This document shows positions 45,971-57,218 of a stretch of 64,000 nt of DNA, one piece after another; the first letter of the stretch is position 1, and each line of letters opens with the position of its first letter. Source of the stretch: Platycnemis pennipes (Eukaryota > Arthropoda > Insecta > Odonata > Platycnemididae); contig OW121846.1 of NCBI GenBank assembly GCA_933228895.1, positions 76,520,064 through 76,584,063 on the forward strand. The letters are read 5' to 3'. A program made the position numbers and the translations under genes. The notes beneath the pieces are model-generated. The model ran no database searches. It saw only the letters and a program-made list of their open reading frames with translations, and was not told the DNA's origin.

Positions 45971-46094
45971 GAGCAGCTGCGTGTGCTGACTAGTCGTCCG
46001 ACTTTTGCGGTCATTGTGAGTCGCATCATCAGGGCGATTTAAAAATGCAAAGGCCACGAAAGCTCGGACCACTAGTCACCACACGCAGCTGCTC
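45971..46094. repeat. Hairpin element enclosing a hammerhead-like core
   Basis: Arms 45971-46010 and 46054-46094 are reverse complements with about five differences (outer block GAGCAGCTGCGTGTG). The minus strand of the centre carries a hammerhead core. Confidence 0.8.
45995..46032 (-). ncRNA. Hammerhead-ribozyme candidate, near-intact core
   Basis: Minus strand: CTGATGA (46032-46026), the canonical core. Stem II is formed by GCG and CGC, then AAAA in place of GAAA. Stem III AGTC/GACT encloses a GGAC loop, and an A follows, giving a UA cleavage position. Only G12 deviates from consensus. Stem I is not clear because the sequence instead pairs in the long hairpin. Confidence 0.5.
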
Positions 46095-46842
46095 TTGCAC
46101 ATTAAAGGCTCTTAAATGGAATCTATGGTCCTTAATTGGAGTTAAAAAGGCGGAATTCCAGGATTATGTCGATATCTAAGGGCTATGAAAAGAGCGTCGA
46201 TAAGGAACAGTGGAAGGAGCAAATGTGGTGCTGGAAAACAATCAGAATAGAAAAGCTTCGTTTACTAAAAAAATGAAGGAGGCGCTGGATAAGAGATGAA
46301 ATTGGATGTAAACTAACACACGCGGAAGGTACCTTATAAAGTATTATAAAGTATCAAACAATAATATTACGCGACGTTTTAATTGGAATAAGGTGGAATA
46401 GTGCGTAGAGAAACGTGGGGAAATGAGAAAGTTAAAGAAGCATGGAGAAATAAGTACCGGATAATCGCAAGTAGAAATTAATTCAGGTTGCTGAGATGGA
46501 AAAATAACCTATTAATCTGCAATTAATAAACCATGGAGATCAAAATTAGAGTTAACAATATTCAGGCGGAATAATGAGATTATGTGTAAAAATAATAGAA
46601 AAAAAATAATTTTTCTGCGCCTAATAAAGAAAATTGATGTACAGGGTTCCATTGGGAAATTAATTAAATATAGATAAGAATACAATGGTTCTAGGAGCAC
46701 TAGACTGCAATATCCACAACGCATTGCAGGCAATAGAGCCAAGGGAGAAGTGGGGATAAATAGCGCCTTATGATGTGTTGCGTGGTGTGGTTCCGACACC
46801 TTAGCCTTGGTGAAAGGTTGAGGTGAGGGTGAAGGCTTTTGA
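46095..46842. other. Unassigned spacer
   Basis: No recognised gene or repeat. Confidence 0.35.
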
Positions 46843-47440
46843 TATACCTATATCTACGACATACTCTGCAAGCCACCTCGTGGGTGTGTGGAAGGGGGTT
46901 CATCCACACCAGTAACAATGACAAAACAAACAAAAATGAACAACGCAAAACAAACACTACACCTTTAAAAGTAATTTGGGGAGAAAAGAAAAAAAAACTA
47001 CCAAATCCCAATCATGCAGGACACACCCACGAATACCATGCATGACCTGAAACCCGACACCAATTTCATAGATACTCATGCATGCAAAAAAAAAGCAATG
47101 CATGTGAGCCACACCTTGATTTGAACATGCAGGAAATAAAAAATATACTATCGACCTACTTTGAATGTTACCTGTATAATTATTACCGATTTACGCGATG
47201 TCTAACGTTCTGATCTCGAATCGTACGTGGAAAAAATGACATTTTAAACATGTCCGTCCTGCAATCTATCTCCTTAACTTTATTAGAATTATCGAGCCTA
47301 CCATAATAAGTCGGATCCAGCAATATATGATTAACGTCATTAATGAAATGTCCCTCATTAAATTTTCCCAGAAGATTAATTCAGCCTGCGTTGTGACAGC
47401 GATTCTCATCCCAATTCGGCTAACATACCAGACACAAATA
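46843..47440 (-). mobile_element. Decayed CR1-like LINE 3' part, minus strand
   Basis: The left end ATATCTACGACATACTCTGC, then AAGCCACCTCGTGGGTGTGT, matches the 3' end of the copy at 26643. 47190-47430 aligns with coding sequence at 26870-27110, for example GTCTAACGTTCTGATCTCGA against the SFFPRTI region. Frames are destroyed. Confidence 0.65.
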
Positions 47441-47639
47441 TATATGGACAGATATATGAATTTCGAGAAGGGAAAACAAAATTAAAATGAGAAAGAAGAA
47501 ATGCATTTTAGATGCAACAGTAATGGGTGGAGAGTACCGTAATCTGAAGATAAGTGAACAGTAGCTCTGCTTATGGAATCGATATAGCAGTCCATAATTT
47601 CCTTAGAAAAATCATTCAGTCATATTAGGAAGAAACACA

Positions 47640-49150
47640 TTAAAATACTTGTGCTAAACTAACTGCGACATGTCTTTGACAGGAGAGACATTGTTGGACT
47701 TCCAAGAAAAGATCATTATCCCTACACTGAAAAGAGGGGAGCAGAAACATGGAGAAATTTCATAAACCTAAGCCCTACAAAAAAAAAACAATTTTTTATA
47801 TTAAAACGCAATTTACCAGTTATCACAGGGCTACAAAAACTTCATTATGCATTATATTTAGAAAAGCATCTACTTAACTTGTAATTTACTCCTTCATTGG
47901 TATACTTCATTGGCGCGGGAAACGGCTATTTTTTATGTTCATCAATAAATACCATTCCGACTGTCATTCAATCGATTGATTTATATGTGTGCGACCTATC
48001 GCTAACTCTCTGCTTTATTCAAGGAATAGCGACCCGATTTACAGAATTCTCTCGCTCTTTAAGCTATCAAAATTAAACGTCGTAACCTCTTTGTACAGAG
48101 CTATCTTGAAGATTCTGGAGGTGACGGAAAGAGTTATGATGCAGTCCTTCCACGAAGTCACTCCGGAGTCCATCAACTCTCTCCCTTCATTTACGTTTTA
48201 TTGGCTAATTGCGCTTAAGGTATATGCTAAATATTATTACTGTAAAATAAATATCCATATGCGGTTTTCTTTACATTATTATAGTTGAGCTAATTAATAA
48301 TGATAAAAATTTTCACATTTTCTGAAATTAAATATTATTTCAGTGTCATAGAGTTGAACAATATTTTCATTTTGGACCGATATATCGACCTGCCGCACTT
48401 TTCGTCCGAGATACAAAAGCCGATATATTGGTCCGCCGCATTAAGAGTACGATAGTTCAGATTACTGCATGGTACGAGTTCTACGAGACTACGATCCAGA
48501 TGAAGGAGTAAAATCGGGAGAAGAACAAATAATTTATGTCCAATTTGTGAAAGGCCAAACCAAAGTCAGCCATTTAGCTTTTTGGTGACAATGCCGAAAG
48601 ACACATTAAAAAATGTGAATTATGAAAATAAGTCATAAAAAACAGAGCTTGTGGTATTCTCAAGAGCAAAGGAGGCTAGATTAAAGATAGAAGGAAGAGG
48701 GCATTTACTAAAGCAGATGGAACACTTCAGCAGCTCGGTATCTAGGATGAAGATAGGCGTCACGCGAGCGATATCGTGAGGATAACCACTCTGGGAAAAA
48801 GTAGCGTTTTCTTCTACAGGAGAGTTTATGGCAGAAACCTGAGTAAGGATATTAAAGATTGATGCAGAATCAGATGCGGTTGGTTGCGCTTCGTGGTGCC
48901 AAAACTTGGCCCGTGGGAGGAGATGATAAGGAGTTGGTGGCGTTTGCGGTGTCAGTTTGGATAAGGATCGGGGGAATGTGATGGACAGAAAAGAAGACAA
49001 AAAGCGTCTGGGAGAAATGGGAAGGATAGGAAGCTGATAGTGGAAATGAGAAGGCTGCGTAAGCGGATGGAGCAGATGATAAGATGCTATGGAATTCCAA
49101 AGGACGTGATTGAGGGAGGAATGTTAGGTAAGCGTGTAACAGGGAGGGGA
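47640..49150 (+). pseudogene. Decayed LINE reverse-transcriptase remnant
   Basis: 47700-47790 reads DFQEKIIIPTLKRGEQKH then, after a frameshift, TWRNFINLSPT. This corresponds to FEKNIIIPIPKKK...FRTISLTT of the intact RTE ORF. 48635-48760 reads KTELVVFSRAKEARLKIEG then LLKQMEHFSSSVSR, the equivalent of KTKILVCSKKEE...EEVKEFCYLGSR. Landmark order and spacing fit one plus-strand element with deletions. Many stops; lineage uncertain. Confidence 0.5.
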
Positions 49151-49159
49151 AAAGTGCTT

Positions 49160-49860
49160 CTTTGAATAGGAAGATGAGAGGAAGAAGCGTGACGCGAGAA
49201 AATACGGAGATCCTTGCGAAGAAATGTTTGTACGGACTCGGTAAAGGAATCTGAAACACTCCATTCCGTTTAGACCAACGCTAATCGGTTGAACAGCCAT
49301 GGTAATATCTAGACGAAATCAGTTCCATGCCGGGAAAATGCCTATCTACCTCTGTTAAATACATAAATTCGGGAATACTTAGAGCACCACGGAAGGAATA
49401 ATACAAATCACCTGCAAATTTTTAATGTAACTGCAACCCAGTCATAAAGTTGTAAATTTGACTACACTGTTTACCGTAACCCAATAATGAGAAGTATAGG
49501 TTACTATATCCTAGTCGAGTCGCCGGGATAAGAGGGAAAACAAACATTCACGTGACATAAGTCAGATAGATTTTTAACTAGAGATTTTGCTTCGCCAATA
49601 GGTTGACCTCGAATCCCGGAGCGATATTCTGGAACGATAAACCTGACAGCAAGTCTCCGTCGTGGCATCCGACCGGATAGGATGTAAGATTTCGTTATTG
49701 CGGCGTCTAATTCCATTTCGGGCTCAATGGACGCCGACTACTGCTTTGTTTGACACTTCGCCGGCGTGTTTATACAAGGGAAGACACCACGTCCCAATAC
49801 GATAATTGGATGCCCTCCCGAGGCATTTCCACTTCCCACGGTTGAGTGGTAATGACGGGG
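49160..49860. other. Unassigned spacer
   Basis: A 70-codon minus-strand frame at 49504-49716 is unrecognised. Nothing else. Confidence 0.35.
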
Positions 49861-50129
49861 CCGCGCTAATTGCTCCCTCCTCCCGCACTGCGTCAAAGCC
49901 AGCAGCGCGCACCTGAGCGTGTCACAAGTGGGTCACCGCGACAGCAGTCGGCCGGAGACGAGCAGCCCGCCGACGACAGTGATACGGGGCCGAGGGGGTG
50001 GCACGGCGGGAAGGGTTGTGCGGGGGGCGGCGAGACTCTGCACGGGGACTAGGGGGATGACGGACGCTCTCCACACCGGGGCAAAGGGTGGGGAGCGCGG
50101 TGAGCAACTCAGGGGCGTCAACCGGCCAC
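49861..50129. other. CpG-rich island
   Basis: Very GC- and CpG-rich for this window, with overlapping low-complexity frames in several phases. Abuts the short repeat at 50130. It could be a 5' region of an unrecognised element or a host promoter island. Confidence 0.4.
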
Positions 50130-50183
50130 GTTATCGTAAATGTGGATTTTCGGCTCCTACGATGGTCAATGAAACTTCTCTCT
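50130..50183 (-). repeat. Short dispersed repeat (partner 55074-55130)
   Basis: Reverse complement of about 54 bp at 55074-55130, sharing AAAATCCACATTTAC. Each copy sits beside an RTE-family copy. Confidence 0.65.
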
Positions 50184-50204
50184 AATCCGGATGCATAACG
50201 AATT

Positions 50205-51106
50205 AGCGTAAGAGAAAGGAAGCTAAGACCAACGTTAAGCTAGGAAAACGAAAAATCGAGGAGGTGGAAGAGTTCTGCTACCTGGGAAGCCGAGTAACCA
50301 GCGATGGATGAAGTAAAAGTGAAATTGCCAGTAGAGTTGCCCAAGCAACTTTTGAAAGTTAAGAAGTAGGTCCAAGAGTATATTCTCTTTTAATATTTTC
50401 AAGGCATGCTACCATCATTGCATTGCCATCTCTATCGAACTGTTGCATCTTGGGTACCGTAATAATTGCAGTACTTCGGTAACAAAACAGAAAGGTAACT
50501 CTGATTGCCTTCTTGGATTAGCATTTATTAAACATAAACCGAGTAACCAGCGATGGACGAAGTAAAATAGAAATTGCCAGTAGAATTGTCCAAGCAAAAA
50601 GGGCATTTCGCCAGAAGAAGATTCTGCTTACAGCTGCAAATACAAGCGTTGAAGTGAGGAAACATTTCATTAAAACAAACATCTGAAGCACTCTACTATA
50701 TGGAAGCGAAGCATGGACAATAACAGCAGTAGAGAAGTCCAGGCTGGAAGCATTTGAAATGTGGTGCTACAGAAGAATGATGAAGATAAAATGGATCGAT
50801 CGAGTGACAAACGAAGAAGTATTAAGAAGAGTTGAAGAGAAGAGATGCCTACTGAAAACATTAAAAAGAAGATGGTATAACTTAATGGACCACCTCTTGA
50901 GACACGGTGGCCTAATGAAGACAATCGTCTAGGAAAAGTGAACGGGAAGAATGGAAAAGGCAGGCCTCGTATGAGGTATATGGAGCAAGTTGTGAAGGAT
51001 GTAAAAGAGAGGAGCTACGTCAATATGAAGAGGTTGGCCGATAGAAGAATCGAGTAGGGGGCTGCGTCAAACCAATCCTAGGATTGTTGACCGATGATGA
51101 CGATGA
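50205..51106 (+). mobile_element. RTE-like LINE copy 3: 5'-truncated, internally duplicated
   Basis: Aligns with the last 600 or so bases of RTE copy 1, from the ACCAACGTTAAGCTAGG equivalent through the C-terminus and the AACCAATCCTAGGATTGTTG 3' end. A 59-bp segment occurs twice (50290-50348 and 50539-50597), bracketing about 190 bp of unrelated sequence. Several stops, for example after EAFEMWCYRRMMKIKWIDRV and at the C-terminus. Confidence 0.85.
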
Positions 51107-51124
51107 ACGAATTTGAACTGCTGG

Positions 51125-51205
51125 ATATCTCTGGATAAACTTAAGCTTCAGGGGTTTCAAATCCGTGTCCCTGTCAAGGTGAGTGATTTTTTTCTCTATT
51201 TAAAA
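51125..51205 (+). mobile_element. SINE A fragment
   Basis: GGGGTTTCAAATCCGTG (B box), then GTCAAGGTGAGTGATTTTTT, matches SINE A at 28890-28950. Head incomplete. Confidence 0.5.
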
Positions 51206-51319
51206 ATGCTGCAGTTGCGCATGACAGTGATAAATCCGTGAAAGTTTTCACGGATAGTTCTAGAGTCTTGAATAAGCTTAAAAAATGCGTGCTCTACCCG
51301 AGTGTTTATTTTTGATAGG

Positions 51320-51555
51320 TGAGAGTAGAGCTCACCCCGTACTAGGCCATTGGCGTGCGAAATTCACATATTCAGAGTAGGGGGGGCAGTTTTTTTTCCT
51401 CGGCAACCTGCGATTTTCTACGAAGTTCAGAAACGTAGAAAACCTATTCACATGGATTATAGATGGGGGCTTCCAGAAAGGCTCTTGCCCGGGATTTGAA
51501 CTCGGAACCCTCCGGTCGGTAGCTGGGTGCTCTACCCACTACGACCCCCCTAAAT
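51320..51555 (-). mobile_element. SINE C (tRNA-derived), minus strand
   Basis: From 51555 down: GTAGTGGGTAGAGCACCC (A box), GAGTTCAAATCCCGGG (B box), a unique body, then GTGAATTTCGCACGCC near the 3' end. Head and tail match 6480-6692. Confidence 0.7.
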
Positions 51556-51588
51556 AAATGCTATGCATTGATAACTTCTAAAGATTAT

Positions 51589-51600
51589 GAATATAATGAT
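51589..51600 (+). repeat. Target-site duplication, left, of RTE copy 2
   Basis: GAATATAATGAT, repeated exactly at 55007-55018. Confidence 0.8.
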
Positions 51601-54600
51601 CATCATCATCAAGGGTCAACAATCCTAGGATTGGTTTGACGCAGCCCTCCACTCGATTCTTCTATCGGCCAACCTCTTCATACCAACGTAGTTCCTCTCT
51701 TTCACGTCCTTCACGACCTGCTCCATGTAACCCATACGAGGCCTGCCTCTTCCATTCTTCCCGTTCACTTTTCCCTCGACGATTGTCTTCATCAGGCCAT
51801 CGTGTCTTAAGATATGGCCGATTAGGTTGTCCCGTCTTCTTTTTATAGTTTTCAGTAGACTTCTCTTTTCTCCTACTCTTCTTAGGACTTCTTCATTTGT
51901 CACTCGGTCGATCCATTTTATCTTCATCATTCGTCGATAGCACCATATTTCGAATGCTTCCACCCTTTTCTTCTCCGCTTCAGTCATCGTCCATGCCTCA
52001 CTGCCATAAAGGAACATGCTCCAGATATACGTTTTAATGAATTGCTTCCTTACTTCCAAGATTGTATTTCCAGCTGTTAGTAGATTCTTCTTTTGATAGA
52101 ATGTCCTCTTTGCCTGGGCTATTCTACTCACTATTTCTTTCTTGCTTCGTCCATCGTTGGTTACTCTGCTTCCCAGGTAACAGAACTCTTTCACCTCTTC
52201 CAGTTTCTGTTTTCCTAGTTTAACGTTGGTTTTGGCCTCTTCTCTTTTGCTGCACACTAATATCTTAGTTTTCTTCTTATTGATCTCTAGCTGATGTCTG
52301 GTCATTGTCCTTCCCATGGTTGTTAGCATCTTATTCAGCTCCCTCTCTGTCTCTGCTATGAGTGCTATGTCATCAGCGAATCGTAGCATGCTGATTGTTT
52401 CTCCGTGGATGTTCACTCCAGAACACTTCTCCTTGACTTCATTGATGGCTCTCTCAATGTAAACATTAAAAATTACGGGAGACAGTGCACAACCTTGTCT
52501 CACTCCTTTCCTTATTCTTGCCTCTTCACACCTGGGTCCAGATTGAATCACAGCTACTTGGTTTTTATACAAACTGTGGATAATTCTTCGATCATTGTAG
52601 GAAACTCCAATTCCTTTCAGAATATCAAGCATTGAATTCCAATCCACGTTGTCGAAAGCCTTCTCCAAATCCACAAATGCAATGAAGGTCGGTTTGTTCT
52701 TCTCCAGTCTCTTAAGCAGCCTAAGGGCCAATATTGCTTCTCTTGTACCCTTACTTTTCCTGAACCCGAATTGATCTTCATCCAGGAACTCCTCTGCTTT
52801 TCGTTCTATTCTTCTGTAGACGATCATTGTCAATATCTTCGATGCATGTGTCGTCAGGCTTATAGTCCTAAAATGTTCGCATTTCTCTGCTCCCTTCTTT
52901 TTGGGAATAGGAATGATGATGTTTTTCTCGAAGTCCCTGGGTATTTCTCCTGTTGAGTACATGTCGCAGATGACATTATAAAGTTGGGCCAATGTCCTCT
53001 CTCCCGCATTCCTGATCAGTTCTGCGGGTATATCATCAATTCCAGAAGCCTTATTCATCCGAAGGTCCCTTACTGCTGCGTCGAATTCCGATCTCAATAT
53101 TGATGCTCCCATATCATCCTTCTCGACTTCGCTTTCCTCTTCAATCACTTTCGTGCTGAGGTCGTTCCCGTTGTATAACTCTTCGAGATATTCTTTCCAT
53201 CTCTTCACTTTTTCTTCATTTTCAATCAAAAGTTCTCCATTCTTGTCCCTTATAGCATTGCATCTTGTGCTCCGTTCCTTGAAGTGGTTCCTCACTATCC
53301 TATAGGCAGCTTCCATCTTTCCAATGGTAAGGTAGTTTTGTACATCTTCGCACAGATTGTTCATCCACATTTCTCTAGCTTTCCTGGCTTTGCGACTTAC
53401 TTCGTTCCTTATTCTTTTGTAGCAAAGCTGCCCTTCTTCAGTTTTCGCATTCTTGTACTTTCTTCTTTCTTCAATCAGCACTAAGAGTTCTTCCGTGATC
53501 CATGGTTTCTTCTTTACAACTTTTCTCCTTCCAAGAACTTCTTTTGCGGCTTTTTGTAGTCCAAATTTAATGGTTTCCCAACGCTCTTCTACTGGTTTCT
53601 CAGTCAGGTCCTCTCCTATGTTGTTTTCTACTGCTTTTTGAAATTCCTGCTGATTTTGAGTCTCCTTTAGTTTTTCTACTTGCCAAATGTTCTTTACTGT
53701 TTTCTTCAATCTCTTGATTTAGATGGCATTTCATCATCACTAAATTATGGTCGCTGTCGATGTCTGCACCCGGGTAGCTTTTTCAGTCCTTCACCTGATT
53801 CCTGAACCTCTGCTTCACTAAAATGTATTCTATTTGAAATCTTCTTCTGTCTCCTGGCATATTCCATGTGTATTTTCTTCGGTTGTGATTTTTAAACAAT
53901 GTGTTAGTAACCACTAACTTATGTTGTGCGCAGAACTCCAGCAGTCTTTCTCCTCTTTAGTTTCGGTTTCCCAATCCATATTTTCCAGTAATTCTTCCAT
54001 CTTGTCCTTCGCCGACGACAGCGTTCCAGTCTCCTAAAATAATTAGGTTTTCTTCTCCTCTTATCTGTTTTATTACTTCAGTGATATCTTCGTAGACGTA
54101 TTCCACTTCTTCATCTTCGTAGTCCGACGTAGGCATGTAAACTTGCACCACAATGGTATCTGTAGGCTTAGTTTCAATTTTAACCATTATAATCCTTTCA
54201 CTGTATTGCAGGAAGCTCTTCACACGCAGTCCCACACTCTTCCTGAGCATTATGCCTACTCCAGCGTTATCATTCAGTGATCCGGTGTGAATAATTCTAT
54301 AACTTCCACTCCAAAAGTCTCCTTCTTCGGGCCATCTCATTTCACTGATTCCCAATACATCGAGGTCCATTCTCCGCATTTCCACCTTCAGGTTCTGCAG
54401 TCATCCGCAGGTCCGAAGTGATCGCACGTTCCACGTTCCTACCCTAAAATGAGTATCACACTTGACTGATGTACTCTCTCGGGTAGTCCCCGCCCGGAGA
54501 TCCGAATGGGGGACTATTTTACCTCCGGAATATTTTACTCGAGAGGGTGCCATCACGTCTTGATAATAGAGGAAAGAGTGGAGTAGCTGCGACTCCTCGG

Positions 54601-55006
54601 GATAATAATGTGGTGGTTTCCCCTTGCCTTCCACATCGCAGTACTACAGCCGTTAAAGTAAATGTTACCACGCCTGTAGTGAAATGAGTGTCGCTGTACC
54701 GACCACTGTGGTCTACACCTTCACTCATGTGAAGAAGAGCTGCTGCCCTCTCCTTCGGGTGATGGGAAGCGTATTTGTTGGCGGCCTCCATCGCCAAGTC
54801 ACGGCATCTTCACAGGTTCTGTATCATTTAAGGCCTACCTTACCCAAGGATAGGCCAATACGCCCTCGGAATGCCGTCGCTTTTTGTCTACGACTGCTTA
54901 TTCGACGAGTAAACTCGCTTATCTCGCAGTTAACCTCTATATCTAGACGTCGACCCACCATCCGCAACCCAGTGGACGCACTCGGTGACTTTAAGCTCAG
55001 CCGCGA
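51601..55006 (-). mobile_element. Full-length RTE-like LINE, copy 2, minus strand
   Basis: Same family as 23214-26628, at high identity from the 5' CTCGCGGCTGAGC end (at 55006) to the TTGACCCTTGATGATGATG tail (at 51601). A 12-bp target duplication flanks it. Length about 3.4 kb. Confidence 0.9.
51625..54797 (-). pseudogene. Broken endonuclease/reverse transcriptase of RTE copy 2
   Basis: The ORF equivalent to 23428-26607 is split by frameshifts and stops. Pieces run 54797-54519, 54634-54401, 54385-53957 and an uninterrupted 694-codon piece 53709-51625. Endonuclease motifs (GTWNVRSL, LGDWNAVVG) lie in the broken part; the HNLV region near 53740 is beside a stop. The long piece keeps the whole reverse transcriptase, including FVDLEKAFD, RKGVRQGCALSP and LRFADDIAL, and the C-terminus. 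A one-codon-pair loss near the LRLL segment is seen relative to copy 1. It is not autonomous. Confidence 0.85.
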
Positions 55007-55018
55007 GAATATAATGAT
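55007..55018 (+). repeat. Target-site duplication, right, of RTE copy 2
   Basis: Exact match to 51589-51600. Confidence 0.8.
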
Positions 55019-55073
55019 ATATTATGAAAATGAAACGAATAAGTTTAGCAGTGCAAATTCATTCTGCATCCAA

Positions 55074-55130
55074 CTTAGAGACAATTTCATTAGCCATCAT
55101 AGGAACCAAAAATCCACATTTACCATAACT
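55074..55130 (+). repeat. Short dispersed repeat (partner 50130-50183)
   Basis: Contains AAAAATCCACATTTACC; inverted relative to its partner. Likely an end or fragment of an unrecognised element. Confidence 0.6.
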
Positions 55131-56115
55131 TCTTCGGTCCTGAAAAATACCTGGCCTATGAAAAATAGTTTTATCACCTATTTCGGGCACATATGGGACT
55201 ACAGAAATTATGTGTTGAAAAAAATGTATTAATATTATTTTTGTTGGATTAATTATAATCCACATATTTGTACAGTTATTATTTGAGAGATAAAAAAATC
55301 GCATGAAAAATAATGAAGTACCAACTTAAGTACGCACACATGTTTTTAACCCTTTCGGAAAAGTGGGCGAGTGTGCGACCTCCTGCGTCATCTACCTCGT
55401 CCAATCACAACTGAGCCCGCAAAGCTACTTCGCCTTATCGCAATGGGGGACTCACAGCTGACTCTGCCAATGGGAGCGGTTGCGACAGGATCAGTGCGAG
55501 CAGATCTTCCGACACCCCCCCACACTCCCTCCTCTTTCCATAGAAGCAGTCAAGGACGGGAAGTAAATTATATCAATGGTCTCAAAGCAGCTTCTTCGGT
55601 GGGCGTGACCTGTTGCTTATTTTAATTTTTGATTCATGAATGAATGGCTCTTGTTAGAAGATTAATTTTTTCACTAAAATTCTAATTTTTCGATGTTGTA
55701 CTAAAATGTAATAATTTAGTGTACAAAATTGCGATTTCGGTTCCGAGTATACGCCCCCATTCTACCACTCAAAATAGGTTTTGTTGGAGTCCTCATACTG
55801 TCATTAATACATTTATTTCATCGTAGTACCCGTGGATATTATTGGATAATATTAATGTTATACTTTCCTGTACTTATGCATAGAACTTTACATATGAAAC
55901 CTACGAGTTTATTTGTGTGGATATTGGACTGCAGGAATTAAAAGAGTATTATTTACTCGTGGATAAAGTATATCTGGCACAGATGCACTACTGTCTATCA
56001 CAATGCGGCGGCTTGAATGATCCTGTTTGAGTACAATTACTTTGTGAAAATTGTGAACATAGCTCAGTTAATAGCAAAACCTGCAGTGTAGTAACAAACA
56101 ATGGGATTGTTTAAT
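55131..56115. other. Unassigned spacer
   Basis: No recognised coding or repeat structure. Confidence 0.35.
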
Positions 56116-56192
56116 TGTCAATCATATGAGCCTGGTCACCCCCTGCCATACACCCTTCCAGTGGCCTGCATGGCCATATGTTGATATACATG
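56116..56192 (+). mobile_element. CR1-like LINE 3' end, fossil, plus strand
   Basis: CCCTGCCATACACCCTTCCA, then GTGGCCTGCATGGCCATATG and TTGATATACATGG, align with the reversed 3' end of 26643-26690 (CCTGCCACACACCCATGTGG). Terminal fragment only. Confidence 0.45.
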
Positions 56193-56521
56193 GATAACAT
56201 AATTAATTTGTCATTCTAAAGCTTAGTATAGGTTTAGGCGGGGTATTCATTCCTTCTCAGCTTCACCTCATCTCGCCCACTTTTCTTGAATTCGCCCTCC
56301 CCTTCCCTATTTCAGACAAGAACAATTCACCCCTCGCATATAATATCCGTACTTGAAAACATTCCCTAATTCCAATTAATTTTATCTCTTTCAGGAATTT
56401 CAGGGCCAATTACGTTGATTTCACCCTTTGTATCATCCAGAAAAAAAAATTTAGCGTCAGTTTTTTATGTGGAATCCAACGAGGCATTTAAAAAGGTCAA
56501 GCTACGTTTGGCTATGGATCA

Positions 56522-56822
56522 AGATCGGGTTGAAGTATATTTTGGAGAATTGAGGGCACGGGCTCGAATCCTGGCCGATACTTCCATTAGTATACCGGTC
56601 TCCACATGAGTTCCGGGTGTAAGGCATTTCAAACTCAGTACTCAATCCGTCGTACGGGACGTTAAACCATCCTTTCATTTAGAGAATGATAATGCCATCA
56701 CCGGATTTCTCTACATTTCCTTTTTCTTTAAGTTCCTCCTCCTACCAAATTACCCACCATTTCCTAAATAGCGCAAATGACCTAGGCGCTGTCGGGTACT
56801 TCCTCCAAATAACTGCTACCAC
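56522..56822 (+). mobile_element. SINE B, diverged
   Basis: Begins AGATCGGGTTGAAGTATATT, B-box-like GGGCTCGAATCCTGG, then CAGTACTCAATCCGTCGTAC, GGGACGTTAAACC and CCAAATAACTGCTACC at the 3' end. Same order and length as the 60471 copy. Confidence 0.65.
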
Positions 56823-56981
56823 TCTGGAGTGGATTTAGCGATGAGCGGGAAATGGATGCCGCATTTGACCTTATCACGCGCTCTTATCTTCCAGCTCTAC
56901 TCCCTTGTATTAAAAGACTTACTGCAAAGCTCTTGGAAGTGGATTGTAATTCATTCCAGCTCACTGCCTGAGATAAAAGCA

Positions 56982-57218
56982 ACTAGGTTTCTAAATGTTC
57001 CACCTACTGGGGTCATATCGCACCATTTAAACGAATCCCAACCCAGAGATATAATAAGAGTGACTAGGTTTTAAAGGGCTCCACATGCTGGGGTCATTTC
57101 GCGCAATTTAAACTACGTCTAACCCAGAGACAAAATGAGTGCAAATAATTTTTTATGCACTCCACCTACTGTAGTCATACCGCACAAATTCAACTAATTC
57201 CAACCCAGAGACATGCTC
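56982..57218 (+). repeat. Three diverged ~80-bp tandem units
   Basis: Units start near 56982, 57063 and 57142. Each holds a TCCACCTACTGGGGTCAT-type core, a CGCACCATTTAAAC-type segment and CCAACCCAGAGA. A fourth, poorer unit may precede them. No coding. Confidence 0.7.
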
